This document shows positions 32,830-44,060 of a stretch of 64,000 bases of DNA, in pieces. This DNA comes from Prorocentrum cordatum (Eukaryota; Sar; Dinophyceae; Prorocentrales; Prorocentraceae), in contig CAUYUJ010014604.1 of assembly GCA_963575745.1 (NCBI GenBank), positions 590,688 to 654,687 on the forward strand, given 5' to 3'. The notes beneath the pieces were generated by a model. The model did not search any database. It was not told where the DNA came from and worked only from the letters and a program-made list of their open reading frames with translations. How positions within the stretch are numbered: position 1 is the first letter of the stretch; every line of letters begins with the position of its first letter. The position numbers and the translations under genes were made by a program.

Positions 32830-33560
32830 TCCCTGGGCCAGGGTGTCCTCAGCTTTTCGCTCCACTGGGGCCCCTGGGTCCCTCTGGGGCCTCGCGGGGG
32901 TGCTCTGGAGGCCGTGGGGGCCACCTTGGGCATCCTGGGGACACCTTGGGCCAGGGACACCTCCTGGCAACAGCCGGCCATGTGCCCTGCAGCCACGGGC
33001 GAGCCTGCTGGCGCCTCCTGAGGCGGCAGCCGTGGGCCTCTCGCGGGCGATCGGCGGCCCTGGGCCCTAGGCCGCGGCCGAAACAAAAACACCATCCTGG
33101 GGCGTGGCTCGGCTGTCCGGAGCTCTCTCGAGGGATCTCCGCTCGCTGGTGTCCGAGGTGTCCCGTCCTCTGTGGGGTCGTATTTCCACTCTTGGGACTC
33201 TGTGGGGGCTCCTGTGGGCCGGCATCGGGCCACCGTGGGGGCCTCCTGGGACGTTTCGGGGCTCTCTCGGGGGCGTCATGGGTTGTCTTGGGGCGACAGT
33301 GGGGACCCCTCTGGCCGTCCAGGACGCTGTCAAGACGAAGGAGACCAGTATGGTCAAAATGTATGTCTTCCGACGGGAATGGGACGTTTTTTTCGATTTT
33401 GGGGCCCCTTGGGCGGTCCTCCGGGAGCACTCTGGAGCCGTCTTGGGGGCTTCGTGGGGCGTCTCGGCGCTCTGATGGACCTTGCTGGCACTCTGTCTGG
33501 GCTCTCTTGGGCCGTCTTGGGGCTCTCAGGGCCGTCTTGGGGCCACAGGAGGAGCCCAGG
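32830..33560. repeat. Repeat D-like low complexity
   Basis: Two stretches (about 32870-32960 and 33380-33560) share the CTTGGGGGC / CTTGGGCCGTCTTGG vocabulary of 18430-19050. Between them, about 33340-33395 (TATGTCTTCCGACGGGAATG) matches the island type of the other copies. Confidence 0.6.
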
Positions 33561-34235
33561 AAGGGCCAGACCCCTCCCCCCGGATGAGTTCCCGGGGGGT
33601 CGTATCAGGCCAGGTTGGGGTCGAATTCCCAGTTTTGGGTCCCTGGGGGGGATTATGGGGGGGGAAGAAGCTCGCACGGCTGTAGACCCACCAGGGTCGG
33701 CGGATTTTGCTGTCGGTCGTTCTGCTGCTGCTGTTGCTGCTGCTTATCATCATCTTCTTTCTCGTCCTTGTCTTCCTCATCCTCTCGAGGGAAGATCCAT
33801 CGGGTGGTTTCGAGGGTTCTGTTGCAGCTGTGCCATGGAGCAACTGAGATTCGAGACGTTGCATCATGTTACGTACCGCCGATGAATTCTGCAGACTTCC
33901 ACGGGCTGCCGAAGGAATCCGCCATATTGCTGCAGACTTCTGCAGATGACCTCAGACGTCTGCAGACTTGTGCCAGACGTGCTTGATTCTCCGAAGCGAG
34001 CGGACCCCAGAGGGTTCCAGTGAGAGACGCGGTGATCATGACCAAGATGTCGCGGGATCTTGTCTACGCCGATTTTGGTCATGATCCATGCTGGCCGTCA
34101 CCGATTCGCGAGGATGGTTCACACATAGACGATGACCAAGATGGACGATGATCAAGATCGACGCCGACGTCTCCGCGTTCATTCATGGCCACTGTCCTCG
34201 TTCTCTTTCCCTCTCTCCTCCTCCGCCCCGTCTTT
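33561..34235. other. Spacer with CTGCAGACTT repeats
   Basis: 33720-33760 is a short CTG/CTT run. 33889-33975 repeats CTGCAGACTT or CTGCAGATGACC about five times. Nothing coding is supported before the RT fragment. Confidence 0.4.
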
Positions 34236-36080
34236 TTCTTATGCGATTCTCTCTTCCCATAACGCCGCGCAGCAATGCGCCATCCCACAGTTCACACGCG
34301 ACGAGCTTGAAACAGCCTTGCGCCAACTGCGGACAAACAGAGGACGTCTCTGGAATATCTTCTGAAATGCTGAAATCTGGAGTGCATGCGCTTCGTTCCG
34401 TGCTCTTAGGTATGTATAACGACATTATCCTGCCGTGCTCACCGACACTGACCAACTGGCGGCACACATTGATGAACGTGCTCCACAAAAGCGGGGACCC
34501 GCAACAGCCGAAGAACTACCGACCAATCGTTCCCATTCCCATGTTGTACAAGTTGTTTTCGCGGCTTATCTACAACCGATTACAACCGCTATTAGACAGC
34601 AGCCAGAGCGCCGACAAGGCAGGCTTCCGACCCCACCGAAGCACTACTGACCACTTGCTCACGACAGCCATATTACAGGAAGTTGCAGACGAATGGCAAA
34701 TCCCCGTATGGTCGGCAGCCGTAGACTCCAAGAAAGCATTTGACAGCATCACACATACGAGAATTTGGAGGGCACTTGCCGAGCAAAATACGCCCAAGTC
34801 GTACATCACATTGCTGTCGAAACTTTACCAGGAGCAGACAGGTTCAGTACACACAGACCGCCAGAGCAGGCCATTCAACGTCCTCCGAGGCACGAAGGGT
34901 GACCCCCTCACCTCACTACTCTGCAACAGCGTGTCCGAGAGCATCATGCGACGAGCAAAAGCGACATGGGCAACAAGAGATTTCGGATTCAAGCTCCAAC
35001 TGCACGCTAACGACCCCGGCTCACCACCTTACGCTTTGCCGACGACATTATTCTATTCGCCGGGTCTCTGAATCACATCGCGCACATGCTTACCGACCTC
35101 ATTACCGAAGCGGGGAAGGCGGGCCTGGAGCTTCACCCAGATAAAACCAAGACTTTACACAATGGTTACCGACCACCGCGCGGCAAGCATGCTCCAGTCA
35201 ACGTGCAGGTGCTCGGCATGGGGATCGAGATCCTCCCGCCTTACCGTGCTACCAAGTACCTGGGGCGACAGCTACAATACTCTACACCCCATTCAGCCGA
35301 AGTAGAACACCGCATTGCCACAGCATGGCGGAAATTCCACGCCTTGAAACAGGAACTGACTGGGCCACATACTCACAATCTGACCGACTACGCCTCCTCA
35401 GCGGCGCTATCACACCTACTAGCCTGTACGGTTGCGAGGCTTGGACAAGAACAGCTGACTTGGAAAAACCGACTCCAGCGAACACAGCGACAAATGCTTC
35501 GTATGATTGTGCGAGTACCGAGGCGTAGATCCACACAGACCACTACACAAGCAACACAGCAACCGCTTTGAAAGCAGACACTCAGTCAGAACGACCACCA
35601 GAGCTTCGACAGCGACGACGATGACGATGGTTGTGATGTGGGCAGTGTGCAGCCAGAACCTACATCACCTGCAGATGATGAGGAAGAAACGGCAGAATTT
35701 TTGGAACCTTGGGTAGATGTATCAAAAGGGCGACACAAAAAGCTGAAGCGGCAACAACCAGATTACGTATCAGCAGTTGGGTGTCCACCGTATGCCAACG
35801 AAAATGGAAGTGGATACAGAAGCTGAGTGCTACAGGCGAGCGGGAATGGACACGGCAAGTGATCCAGTGGAGCCCACAACACGAAGAAGTCTACACGGCG
35901 AAGCGCAAAAATGGACGACCCGAAACCAGATGGGGTGACGACATAAGGAGCTATCTTGGGCACAGTTTGGGGCGTGAGATCGGAATTGCCGATATTATAC
36001 AGATCGCATCAACTGAAGATTGGGATAGACTGGAAGCAGGTTTCGTCCGACACCGTGACCTGAGCGGACCAAGCGTATAG
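34236..36080 (+). pseudogene. 5'-truncated RTE-like LINE: RT and C-terminal domain
   Basis: The coding sense begins FTRDELETALRQLRTNRG and shifts near 34330 into GISSEMLKSGVHALRSVLLG, YRPIVPIPMLYKLFSRLIYN, KAGFRPHRSTTDHL, motif A VDSKKAFDSI (Asp codon 34724-34726) and LRGTKGDPLTSLL (motif B). Another shift near 35020 gives motif C LRFADDIILFAGS (35029-35067), then GLELHPDKTK. Further shifts give LYGCEAWTR and LQRTQRQMLRMIVRVPRR, then EETAEFLEPWVD and finally KNGRPETRWGDDIRSYLG with DWDRLEAGF before a stop at 36080. At least five frameshifts are needed. The C-terminal Trp/Arg-rich part is typical of RTE-like LINEs. The endonuclease is absent, consistent with 5' truncation at insertion. Confidence 0.85.
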
Positions 36081-36829
36081 CTCATTATCTCCTCCTCTTC
36101 CTCCTCCTCTTCTTTCACTTCCTCCTCTTCTAAGATTTCCCATGTTGTGAAGATCGCCACGCAGAGAGGCGCTCTGGCGCCACGCCCGCAGCACCGGTGC
36201 CCACGCGCGGGAGTGTCTTGTCTTGTCTTGTCTTTCTCTCTTCCCCTTCCTCTTCCTTCCTCTCCTCTCGGAGGATGTTCGGTTGAGACAACGGCGGGCT
36301 TCCCGACCAGTCCAGATCGGCTCAAAAGCGAGCCCCGGACTCCTCCTGGGGCCCATGCTGACCCGCTCTCAGACTCGGATCCGGCCGTGGCGCCGAGGAG
36401 CCTCCGGGAGTCCCACATCGGGACGAAGGGCGCCAGGAAGGGCCGCTGTTGCCTCGGCTGGCCCTCCTCCGATCATCTCCGATCCCCTGGGCAGCACTAC
36501 TTGGATCACCTCGGGGGTTGCTAAGAGGATGGGCTTACCAGTGGATGCCAAGGTGGTTTCTATCTGGCCTGAAGCAGCGTAGAAGTGGGTTGCAAGTGCC
36601 CTAAGCGGCCCAGGAGGCGTTAGAAAGCTCCACTAAGTGGGGGGGCGCTTGGCCCAGACATTTCCCCCTTGGACCATCTGTGGCACTTGGAGCCCGTATG
36701 TAAAGCTAGCTCAGGCCAGATATTTTCCACCTTCACATCCATACGTAGCCCCCTATCCACTAAGCCCCTCCCGCGGTGATCTAAGATTTTTTGTTTAGTT
36801 TTTTGTTTAGTTTTTTGTTTTTTTGTTGT
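36081..36829. other. LINE 3' flank and spacer
   Basis: CTCCTCTTCC-rich DNA at 36085-36130 directly follows the stop. No poly(A) tail or target duplication was found. The rest is unassigned. Confidence 0.4.
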
Positions 36830-36930
36830 TGCAATGCGGGTCCCCCGAAGTTGCGATCCTTTCCCCAGGGCCGGTTTTTCGTCCCGAGTCGTTTCTCGAT
36901 GGTCCCGGGGCCCAGCGACGTCCTCCAGAG
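36830..36930 (-). repeat. Dispersed repeat B, minus strand
   Basis: The reverse complement contains GGACCATCGAGAAACGACTC and CGGGACGAAAAACCGGCCCT, matching the copies at 22540 and 29525. It is preceded by a T-rich run (TTTTTTGTTTAG repeated) at 36787-36825, which could be the A-rich tail of an inserted copy. Confidence 0.55.
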
Positions 36931-38094
36931 GCCGAACATTGCAGCATATCTCCGTCTGCTTTTTCCCATGCGTTGGGGGCCTTGGTCTTATGGGCAGTGC
37001 TCGCTGGCAAGGTGTGCCTGCGCTGCGGCCCTGGGGGCCCTGCGCGCGACGACCTGCGGGTGGCCATCCGCTACGCGCTGAAGCACCTGTCGGGGCGCGC
37101 CGCCGCAGGAGCCACCGCCCCGCTCGGGGCCGGAGTGCGGCCGCGGGGCTGCTGTCGGCGCTCCCTGCTGGATCACGATGGCTGTTTCTGGTGGCCTTCC
37201 GGCCCATCCTGGAGCCCTGCTCAGGTTGCAGGCGAGAGGCCTCTGAGCTGCCAGTGGGGGGTCTCCTGGGAGGTCTCTCAGAGGCCTCTTGGAGGCGGTC
37301 TTGGGTGTGGGGCCTCTCGGGGCCTCCTCGGGGTATCCTGCGGCCTGCGCGACGACCTGCCGGTGGCCATCCGACCGCGCGCCGAAGCAACGCCAGCGTG
37401 GGACCCCCAGCCTCGCGCGGGGCTGGCGTGCGGCCGCCCGCGGGCGCCTGCGGGGCGCGCGTGACGCCGAGGCGGTCTACCGCTGCAGGGGGCGTGCAGC
37501 GGGCGCCCTCCCGCCCAGGCCCCCGACGCCGTGGCTTTACCCCAGAGAGGTCTCGACCCTGTCTCATGTGCACCCGCCTTTCATCCCGAGTTGCTGCCTG
37601 ACGGGCTTGGGGCCCGGTGCGGGCCCCCAGAGGCCCAAACGTGCCAACAGTTTGTGTGCGGTATCTTTTCCAGGCTCGAGTGTGAGTAACGCAAGACGAC
37701 GCAGCAGTACAGCTGGCGTCGGTTCTGATCCTGGGGGATTGTTCTTCCTCCCCGACCCGCCTCGTGGTGGCCCTGCCCGAGACTGGCCGCCCCGGGGCGA
37801 CAGGGGCAGAACGCCAGGGTTGAAAGGCTCAGTCCGCCAGAGGTCTGGGGACCCAGACCCCCTGGCGCCGTGAAAGCATCACGGCCAGAGGTTTTGTTGA
37901 TTTTCGGTCTCCGGGAGCCTTCGCCAGGCCAACCACATGCAGGAGCGTGTACCGCAAAACGGGTGGAAGCCTAGGAGAAATGACCAGGGATGGAAGAAAA
38001 TAACGAAGCGTTAATTTCGATGGGCTCACTGAGGTCAGTCCTAAGAGATTACATATGGATGTAATCCGCCGGTTTGCGCGTCTGTCGGTGTGGC
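36931..38094. repeat. GC-rich spacer with a ~300-bp direct repeat
   Basis: GCGCGACGACCTGCGGGTGG (about 37046) and GCGCGACGACCTGCCGGTGG (about 37349) start two diverged copies of about 120 bp, ending near GTGCGGCCGC. 37471-38094 shows nothing recognisable. Confidence 0.45.
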
Positions 38095-38710
38095 CTGGTC
38101 TCGCGCGCTTCGGTGGAGCTCCCAGGTGTGGGGGTCACGAAACGCGTTAGGGGTGCTTTTCCGACATGGGCGCAGTGACGCATGCGAGCCCTGCCACTAG
38201 GGCCTTCGGTGGAAGTATCTAAGGGGCGGCGGTCAATATGAGGGCTGTGCAGGAATGGGCGCAGTCACGCATGCGAGCCCTTCCTCTGGGGCCTTGGGTG
38301 GAGCTCTCTATGGGGCCACGACCCTCGTGAGGGGTGTGCCGAAATGGGCGCAGTCACGCATGGAAGCCCTGTCACTGGGGCCTTCGGTGGAGCTCTCTAT
38401 GGGGCCACGACCCTCGTGAAGGGTGTGCCGAAATTGGCGCAGTCACGCATGCTAGCCCTGCCACTGGGGCCTTCGGTGGAGTTATCAATGGGGCCACGAA
38501 GCGTGTGAGGGGTGTGCTGAAATTGGCGCAGTCAAGCATGCGAGCCCTGGTGGTGAGGAGGAGCAGGTGAGGTGAGGACGCGCCAGGCTTGCGCTTATAA
38601 ATGCGAGGACCCAACACCACAATATGGTGGTGAGAGAGACCCAACATGACAGGATGGAGGGTGCCTTTAGCGGGGCCACGAAGCGCGTGAGGGATGTGCC
38701 GAACTGTAGC
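38095..38710. repeat. 89-bp tandem repeat array
   Basis: GGCGCAGTCACGCATGCGAG-like anchors occur at 38169, 38257, 38347, 38436 and 38525 (spacings 88-90 bp), with partial units before the first and at about 38655-38700. Each unit also has GGGGCCTTCGGTGGAGC and a TATGGGGCCACGA phrase. Confidence 0.9.
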
Positions 38711-39021
38711 TGATGATGCTGCTGACGCATGATGAAGGTGGTGGTGTTGATGACGATGTGTTTACGGCACCAGGGTGGTGGAGATGATGATGCTGATGAT
38801 GGTGGTAGTAGTGATGATGAAGAAGATGACTATAATGGTGGTGATGTTGTTGTTGATCTCTCATTCGTTACGGAAGAACACTTATTGTTGATCCCCACTC
38901 CACTTTTATCAAGGAGGTTCTTGAGTCTCAGAATCGGTTGTTGGGCCCCGGTTTGCAACAACAGCGGCTCCCGCCTGATACTTCCTCGCAATTCTTGACG
39001 TTTCGCGTATCCCCACCAGGC
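38711..39021. other. Imperfect GAT-rich stretch and spacer
   Basis: 38712-38850 is enriched in GATGATG/GGTGGTG. 38851-39021 is unassigned. Confidence 0.5.
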
Positions 39022-39040
39022 CCGTAACCAGTGGCTCAAG
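39022..39040 (+). other. Possible degenerate spliced-leader relict
   Basis: CCGTAACCAGTGGCTCAAG resembles DinoSL with two bases missing and two changed. A parallel sequence (CCGTTGTCCTTGGCTCAAG) lies at 48405-48423 in the same context, preceded by CGTAT-CCCACCAGG and followed by CCG-CTCTGG. Both sit upstream of copies of the large element. The match is too weak to be certain. Confidence 0.3.
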
Positions 39041-39049
39041 CCGCTCTGG

Positions 39050-40085
39050 CTCGAGGTGCCGAGCCGGCTTGCCGGGCCGCGGCCGGGGGCCTGCCCCTGG
39101 CCCTCGGCCCCCCCTCCTGCGGGAGCGCGGACGGGGCCTCCCTTCCGCGCGCCCGCCTCGCCCCGCCATGGTGTCGCCGTCGGCGGGGCGGCGGCGGCAG
39201 CGGCGCGAGGCTGCCTGCCGCGCCGCCGCCGCTGCCGCCCCGGCTCGCCTGCGGCCCGCCGGGCCTGCCGCTTGCGGCGGCCCCCCTGGCCTGCCTGCTG
39301 CGGCTGGCGCCGCCGGCGCTGCCGCCCCCGCGGCTGCCGGCGACGGCGCCGCCGCCGCGGCCGCCCGCGGCGCGGGCGCGCGCGCCGCCGCCGCGGCCGC
39401 TGACGCCGCTGCGGTCGCGGCCACGGCGGTCTCTGCGGCCGCCTGGCTGCCGGCCCAGGCGGCGCTGGAGCCGCTGGCGCCGCGGGCGCCGCTGGCGCCG
39501 CTGGGGCTGCCTGCGCCTCCTGCGCCGCGCGCGCCGCTGGCGCCCCGCCGCCGGGGGCGCCGCTGGCGCGCGCGCGGGCGCCGCGGGCGCCGCTGGCGCC
39601 GCTGGATCCGCGGCGCCGCGGGCGCCGCAGGCGCCGCCGGCGCCTCCGCTGCTAGCGGCGCCGCGGCTGCTGGCGCGGCTGGAGCTGCTGGCGGCGCGGC
39701 CGGTGCCGCCGCGGCCGCGGCCGCCGCTGCTGGCCCCCCCCCCCGCTGCGGCCGCAGCTCCCCCTCAGGCGGCCGCGGCGGCCGCCTGCTGCGCCGCCGC
39801 CGCCGCCGGCGAGGCCGCCTCCGCCGCTGGCCTCTGGGAGGCCGTGGCGGCCCTGGCCCGTGCCGCCGGCCTCGCCGCCGAGGCGGCCGGCTGCGGCGCC
39901 GTGGCCGCGGCGGCCGTCGCCGCGGCCCTCGGCGAGCAGCCGCAGCAGCCGGGCAACGGCAGCAGCTGCAGCAGAGCTGCAGCAGCCGCAGCAGCCGCAG
40001 CAGCCAGCCAGCAGCAGCAGCCGCAGCAGCAGGGCAGCAGCAGCAGCAGCAACAGCCGCAGCAGCGTCCGCAGGAGCAGCGCCCC
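39050..40085. repeat. GC-extreme (GCC/GCG)n low complexity, then (CAG)n
   Basis: 39050-39950 consists almost only of G and C in triplet-like order (GCCGCC, GCTGGC). 39955-40080 is CAG/CCG-rich. Several frames are open on both strands (Ala/Arg/Pro), so no CDS is called. Confidence 0.8.
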
Positions 40086-40088
40086 ACC

Positions 40089-40429
40089 GGCGGATGTGGA
40101 TGCAGCCGTTTGCTGCCAACCTGGATTGTCCCTTGTGGATGCAGCCGCTAGCTGCCAACCTGGAGTCACTTCAGATGACGGCACGTCCTTCCCTGTAGTT
40201 TCTTCCACTGCCGGTGCAGCCGTTAGCTGCCACACCCCTGGCAGGTTCAGGGGTCCTGGACGCGGCGATGGGGTCGAGAGCTCTGGGGTCCAGGGCGTTG
40301 GGATGGGGTCGAGAGCTCAGTGGTCCAGGGACGTTGCGGACGTGCATCCCGGAAGGGACGGTGTTTCGTGCATCAGAGACAGGCAGACAGGCGTTCCTAT
40401 AGCTCTTCTTTTCTATCAGCGTCAAGCGG
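40089..40429. repeat. Short direct repeats with GCAGC/GCTGC hairpins
   Basis: GGATGCAGCCGTTTGCTGCC, its copy about 40 bp later, and a third version near 40216 each contain GCAGC, a 5-nt loop (CGTTT, CGCTA, CGTTA) and GCTGC. GATGGGGTCGAGAGCTC occurs twice at about 40265 and 40302. The region leads into the element copy below. Confidence 0.6.
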
Positions 40430-42694
40430 TTGGGGTTCAACCTGTGGCGGCACGAGCTCAAGCTATCACTTTGCCAGTCGCTGGGGCCGTCAGCCACCGC
40501 CTCATACCCCATTGCCCCCCCCGTGGCAACAGTTTTGTGGCGACAGGTGGGAGTGCTGCTGAGGGAGCGCCCGTGGTTGGAGACCAGTTTTCCTCCCGAC
40601 AAGAGGTCCGCGACGCCTCCCCGAGCAGATGGGGGAGTCTCGATAGGCATATCTCACAGCTTCAGAAAGGGCGAGCCTTCAGCTCGAGAACCAGAGACTG
40701 ACACATCGAGCAACCGCAGAGGTGAAGAGCCTTCAGCTCGAGAATCGGAGGCGGCACCAATGGTTGTCGGGGGCGCCGCTGGGCACGTGGCCACGAGCGA
40801 CGACGGGGGTCGCCGCGCGCCCGCCGCCCTTCCTGGAGTTGACAGCGTTGCGCACGTAGAGAATGGGCCTTCAGCCCGAGGAGCTCCCAGCGAGACAGCA
40901 GCTCTGAACGATCCTGCAGCTTGGGGCGCCCCGAGCGGACTGTTCGGCGCCGACGGCGATGCAGCGACCAGTCAACTCCCTGGACACCCCTGCAACCCCG
41001 AGGACTTTCGTCAGCCACCCGCCCCCCAGTTGGACAGTCGAGGTACAGCTCCTCCTTCCTATCAGCGTGTGGCGCGAGCTCAAGCTATCACATTGCCAGT
41101 CGCCGGGGCTGTCGGCCGCCACCTCACATCCCATTGCTCCTCCCCTGACAACAGTACCTCGAGGGCGCTATCTGTTGATGCTCGAGCGGTTGGGGCTCAA
41201 CCTGTGGCGGTACGAGCTCAAGCTATCACATTGCCAGTCGCCGGGGCCGTCGGCCACCGCCTCATTCTCCATTGCTCCCCCCATGGTGACAGTGTTGTGG
41301 CGACAGGTGGGAGTGCTGCTTGGGGAGCGCCCGTGGTTGGAGACCAGTTTCCTCCCGACAAGAGGTCCACGACGCCTCCCCGAGCGGATGGTGGAGTCTC
41401 CACAGGCATATCTCACAGCTCCAGAAAGGACGAGCCGGGCCGAGCGCATTCCGGCCACGTCCCCGATCCACATCCCATTGGCTCACGCCCACACTCCGCC
41501 GACCACCCTCCTTTGGACGCGTCCAGTGCCGCTGGGCATGTGGCCACGAGAGGCGACGGGAGTCGCCGCGCGCCCACCGCCCTTCCTGGAGTTGACAGCA
41601 CTTCGCACGCAGAGAATGGGCCTTCAGCCCGAGGAGTTCCCAGCGAGACGGCAGCGTCGAACGATCCTGCAGCTTGGGACGCCCCAGGCGGACTGTTCGG
41701 CGCCGACGGCGATGCAACGACCAGTCAACTCCCCGGGCACTCCTGTAACCCCGAAGACTTTCGTCAGCCACCCGCCCCCCAGTCGGACAGTCGCGGACGT
41801 GACGAGCCTTCAGCTCGAGATACTCACGCGGAACGAGCCTTCAGCTCGAGGGTCCAAGGCGCATCCGGTAATCACAGAAGTGACGAGCCTTCAGCTCGAG
41901 ATCCATGTCCTGACATCCCTGGAGAGACGATGACCGCGTCGCCAGTCGACGACTTTGGGGCCAGCGGACTGGCTGACTCAAGGCATCCTCACCCTGGATC
42001 ACAGGACACCATCCCGCCAGGGCAGCCGTCGCCCCTTGCTCCCTGGAACGGGAACGCTTCCGCCGACGCCACATGCACACGAGAACCGTTGGCCTTCAGC
42101 CAAACGGGAGGAGGGGGTGATGCGTTCAACCCCGCGATGCACACTGATATTGCGACCTTCAGTCGCTTCCCTGGATTTGATAACGGCAGGCATGATGCCC
42201 TCCCGCCTAGCTTATCCCCCTCTCTCACCCCAACCCTTCCCATGCCCATTGCTGGGCGCCCAATCTCCTTCTCTCCAGGCGGTGCTGGGCAGAGCTGGAT
42301 CGCCCTCGGCGATGCCAGGATTACGGGGGGCGAGGGCCCCACTCCTGAACAAGCGAACCCCCCCGCGGATCCAGGTCCGCGTGGTCCGCATACTGGCGAT
42401 TGCCAGAGGGGTGCCCTCGACGTTCGACCCAGGGGTCGTTGCGACGTGGAGGGGGGGGACTATGGAGTTGCCCCCCCCAGGGGGTGTTCGCGAGGGCGTC
42501 GGGAGGGGAGACAGGCAGACGCCTGCCCTTGGGGGGGGGGGGGGGGGGGGCTATGGATTTGGCCCCCCCAGGGGGTGTTCGCGAGGGCGTCGGGAGGGGA
42601 GACAGGCAGACGCCTGCCCTTGGTCCCGACTCGCTTTGCAGAGGCTTGCGCCTTCACTCCGCCGAACTCCCCCTCCTGGATGCTTCTGCGCTGA
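40430..42694 (+). pseudogene. Large element copy 1: repeat-module protein, first part
   Basis: A 754-codon frame, Pro/Ala/Ser-rich, built from the element's 168-residue module (recognised by GPSARGAPSETAA, TSQLPGH, NPEDFRQPPAPQ and EPSARE) in two incomplete copies (about 40660-41040 and 41430-41900). Copies of a second block (RAQAITLPVAGAVG) are interleaved at 40440, 41065 and 41200. After 41929 comes a segment with MTASPV and DTIPPGQPSPLAPW that is homologous to 48634-49330, so this is the conserved 5' coding part of the element. The start is unclear: the first residue sits inside a repeat. No catalytic or binding domain was recognised. It is classed as a pseudogene because the module order is scrambled relative to the copy at 48.6-52.8 kb. 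Confidence 0.5.
42452..42623. repeat. 91-bp tandem duplication joined by a G-run
   Basis: CTATGGAGTTGCCCC (42460) and CTATGGATTTGGCCC (42551) start two copies; AGGGGGTGTTCGCGAGGGCG and the following ~45 bp are identical. A ~20-base G-run separates them. The 48.6-kb copy of the element has the segment only once. Confidence 0.85.
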
Positions 42695-44060
42695 GTGAAG
42701 CAGCCTTCAGCTGCGAATTGAGCATAGAAGATGGGTCTTCAGCCCTTGGAGCGACTTTTGACACAGTTGAGCGAGCCTTCAGCTCCAGGCGCTCAGGTAC
42801 ATCTAGCAATCTCAGAAATGAAGAGCCTTCAGCTCGAGAGCCTGAGACGGCACTATTGGTCTTCGGGAGCGCTGCTGGGCATGTGGCCACAAGCGGCGAC
42901 AGGAGTCGCCGCGTGCCCGCCTTCCCTGGAGTTGTCAGCACTACTCGAACAGACAACGGGCCTTCAGCCCGAGGGGCCCCCAGCGAGGCAGCAGCTTCGA
43001 TCGACCCAGCAGCCTTGGACGCCCCAAGCGGACGCCTCAGCGCCATGGTCGATCCTGCGACCAGTCAGCTCCCTGGACACTCCCTTAATCCCGAAGACTT
43101 TCGTCAGCCGCCCGCCCCCCGGTCAGACAGGCGCGGACGTGACGAGCCTTCAGCTCGAGATTCTCATGCGGAGCGAGCCTTCAGCTCGAGGGTCCAAGAC
43201 GCAGCGGGAGGTGGCATATTTGATATAGAAGATAGGCCTTCAGCCCTTGGATTGGGCTGGGTCAATCTGGCAAACGACCGGGGCCCACGGGGCCAGAAAT
43301 CTCCGGAAAATCACCGGGGGAATCTCCGGGCCACGACAAATCTGCGACGGAATCTCCGGAAAATCTCCGGCCCCCAGAATCTCCTGCGAAATCTCCGGGG
43401 GAATCTCCGGGAAATCTCCGGGCCCCGAAAATCTCCGGGGAAATCCCCGGGGCCCCGAAAATCTTCGGGAAATCACCAGAAAATCTCCGGGAAATCTCCG
43501 GACCCCGAAAATCTCCGGGAAATTCCCGGGGAATCTCCGGAAAATCTCCGGGAAATCTCTGGGAATTTTCAGACGAGATTTCGCGAAGGATTTCGCATGA
43601 TTTTCCGGGGGGATTCAAGTGGCGAAGATTTTTTGGAGATTCCGTTTGAGATTCCAACATGCGAAGATTTTTTGGGGATTTTATTTCCGGCGCAACATTG
43701 ATTGAAGATCCGCGGGGAGATTTTTTGGAGATCCCAGATCGCCTCTTGGAGATTCTCGGGGGGTCTAGTTTGCCAGAATCGACCCAGCCCAACCCTTGGA
43801 GCGACCTGTGAGACAGCAGAGCGGGCCTTCAGCTCGAGGCTCCAAGGCGCATCCAGCCACCTCAGAGGTGACGAGACTTCAGCTCGAGAATCTGGGACGG
43901 CACCAAGGGCTGCCGAGAGCGCCGACGGGCATGTGGCCACGAGCGGTGACGGGAGGTGCCCCTCGCCCGCCGCCTCTCCTGGATTTGACAAGGCCGAACG
44001 CGCAGAAAGGGGGCCTTCATCCCGAGGAGCTTCCAGCGAGGTCGTAGCCCATTGCTCCCC
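42695..44060 (+). pseudogene. Large element copy 1: repeat modules split by a MITE
   Basis: Frame 1 carries one full 168-residue module (about 42715-43213: IEDGSSALGATFDTVERAFS to AFSSRVQDAAGG). It then enters a second module at 43214, which is interrupted at 43251 by the MITE and resumes at 43793-43801 in the same frame (TLGATCETAERAFSSRLQG) to about 44060. The insertion plus its duplicated target adds 549 bp, a multiple of three, so the flanks stay in frame, but stop codons inside the MITE (for example 43699-43701) end translation. Confidence 0.6.
43252..43792. mobile_element. 541-bp MITE with TIRs and 8-bp TSD
   Basis: The left terminus TTGGGCTGGGTCAATCTGGC (43252-43275, 24 bp in all) is the inverse of the right terminus 43768-43792 (25 bp, one extra base and one mismatch). 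CCCTTGGA flanks both sides (43244-43251 and 43793-43800), and the uninterrupted module elsewhere has this sequence only once, which proves insertion and target duplication. The left half of the interior is a tandem of AAATCTCCGGG-type 12-bp units; the right half is richer in GATTTTTTGGAG. There is no transposase. An 8-bp duplication is typical of hAT and some other DNA transposons, but the end bases do not identify a superfamily. Confidence 0.92.

Noticed and set aside
39031-40701. 556-codon Ala/Pro/Arg ORF in the GC-extreme block
   Set aside because: Several frames on both strands are open there because stop codons need A and T; no ordered segment or codon bias distinguishes one frame.
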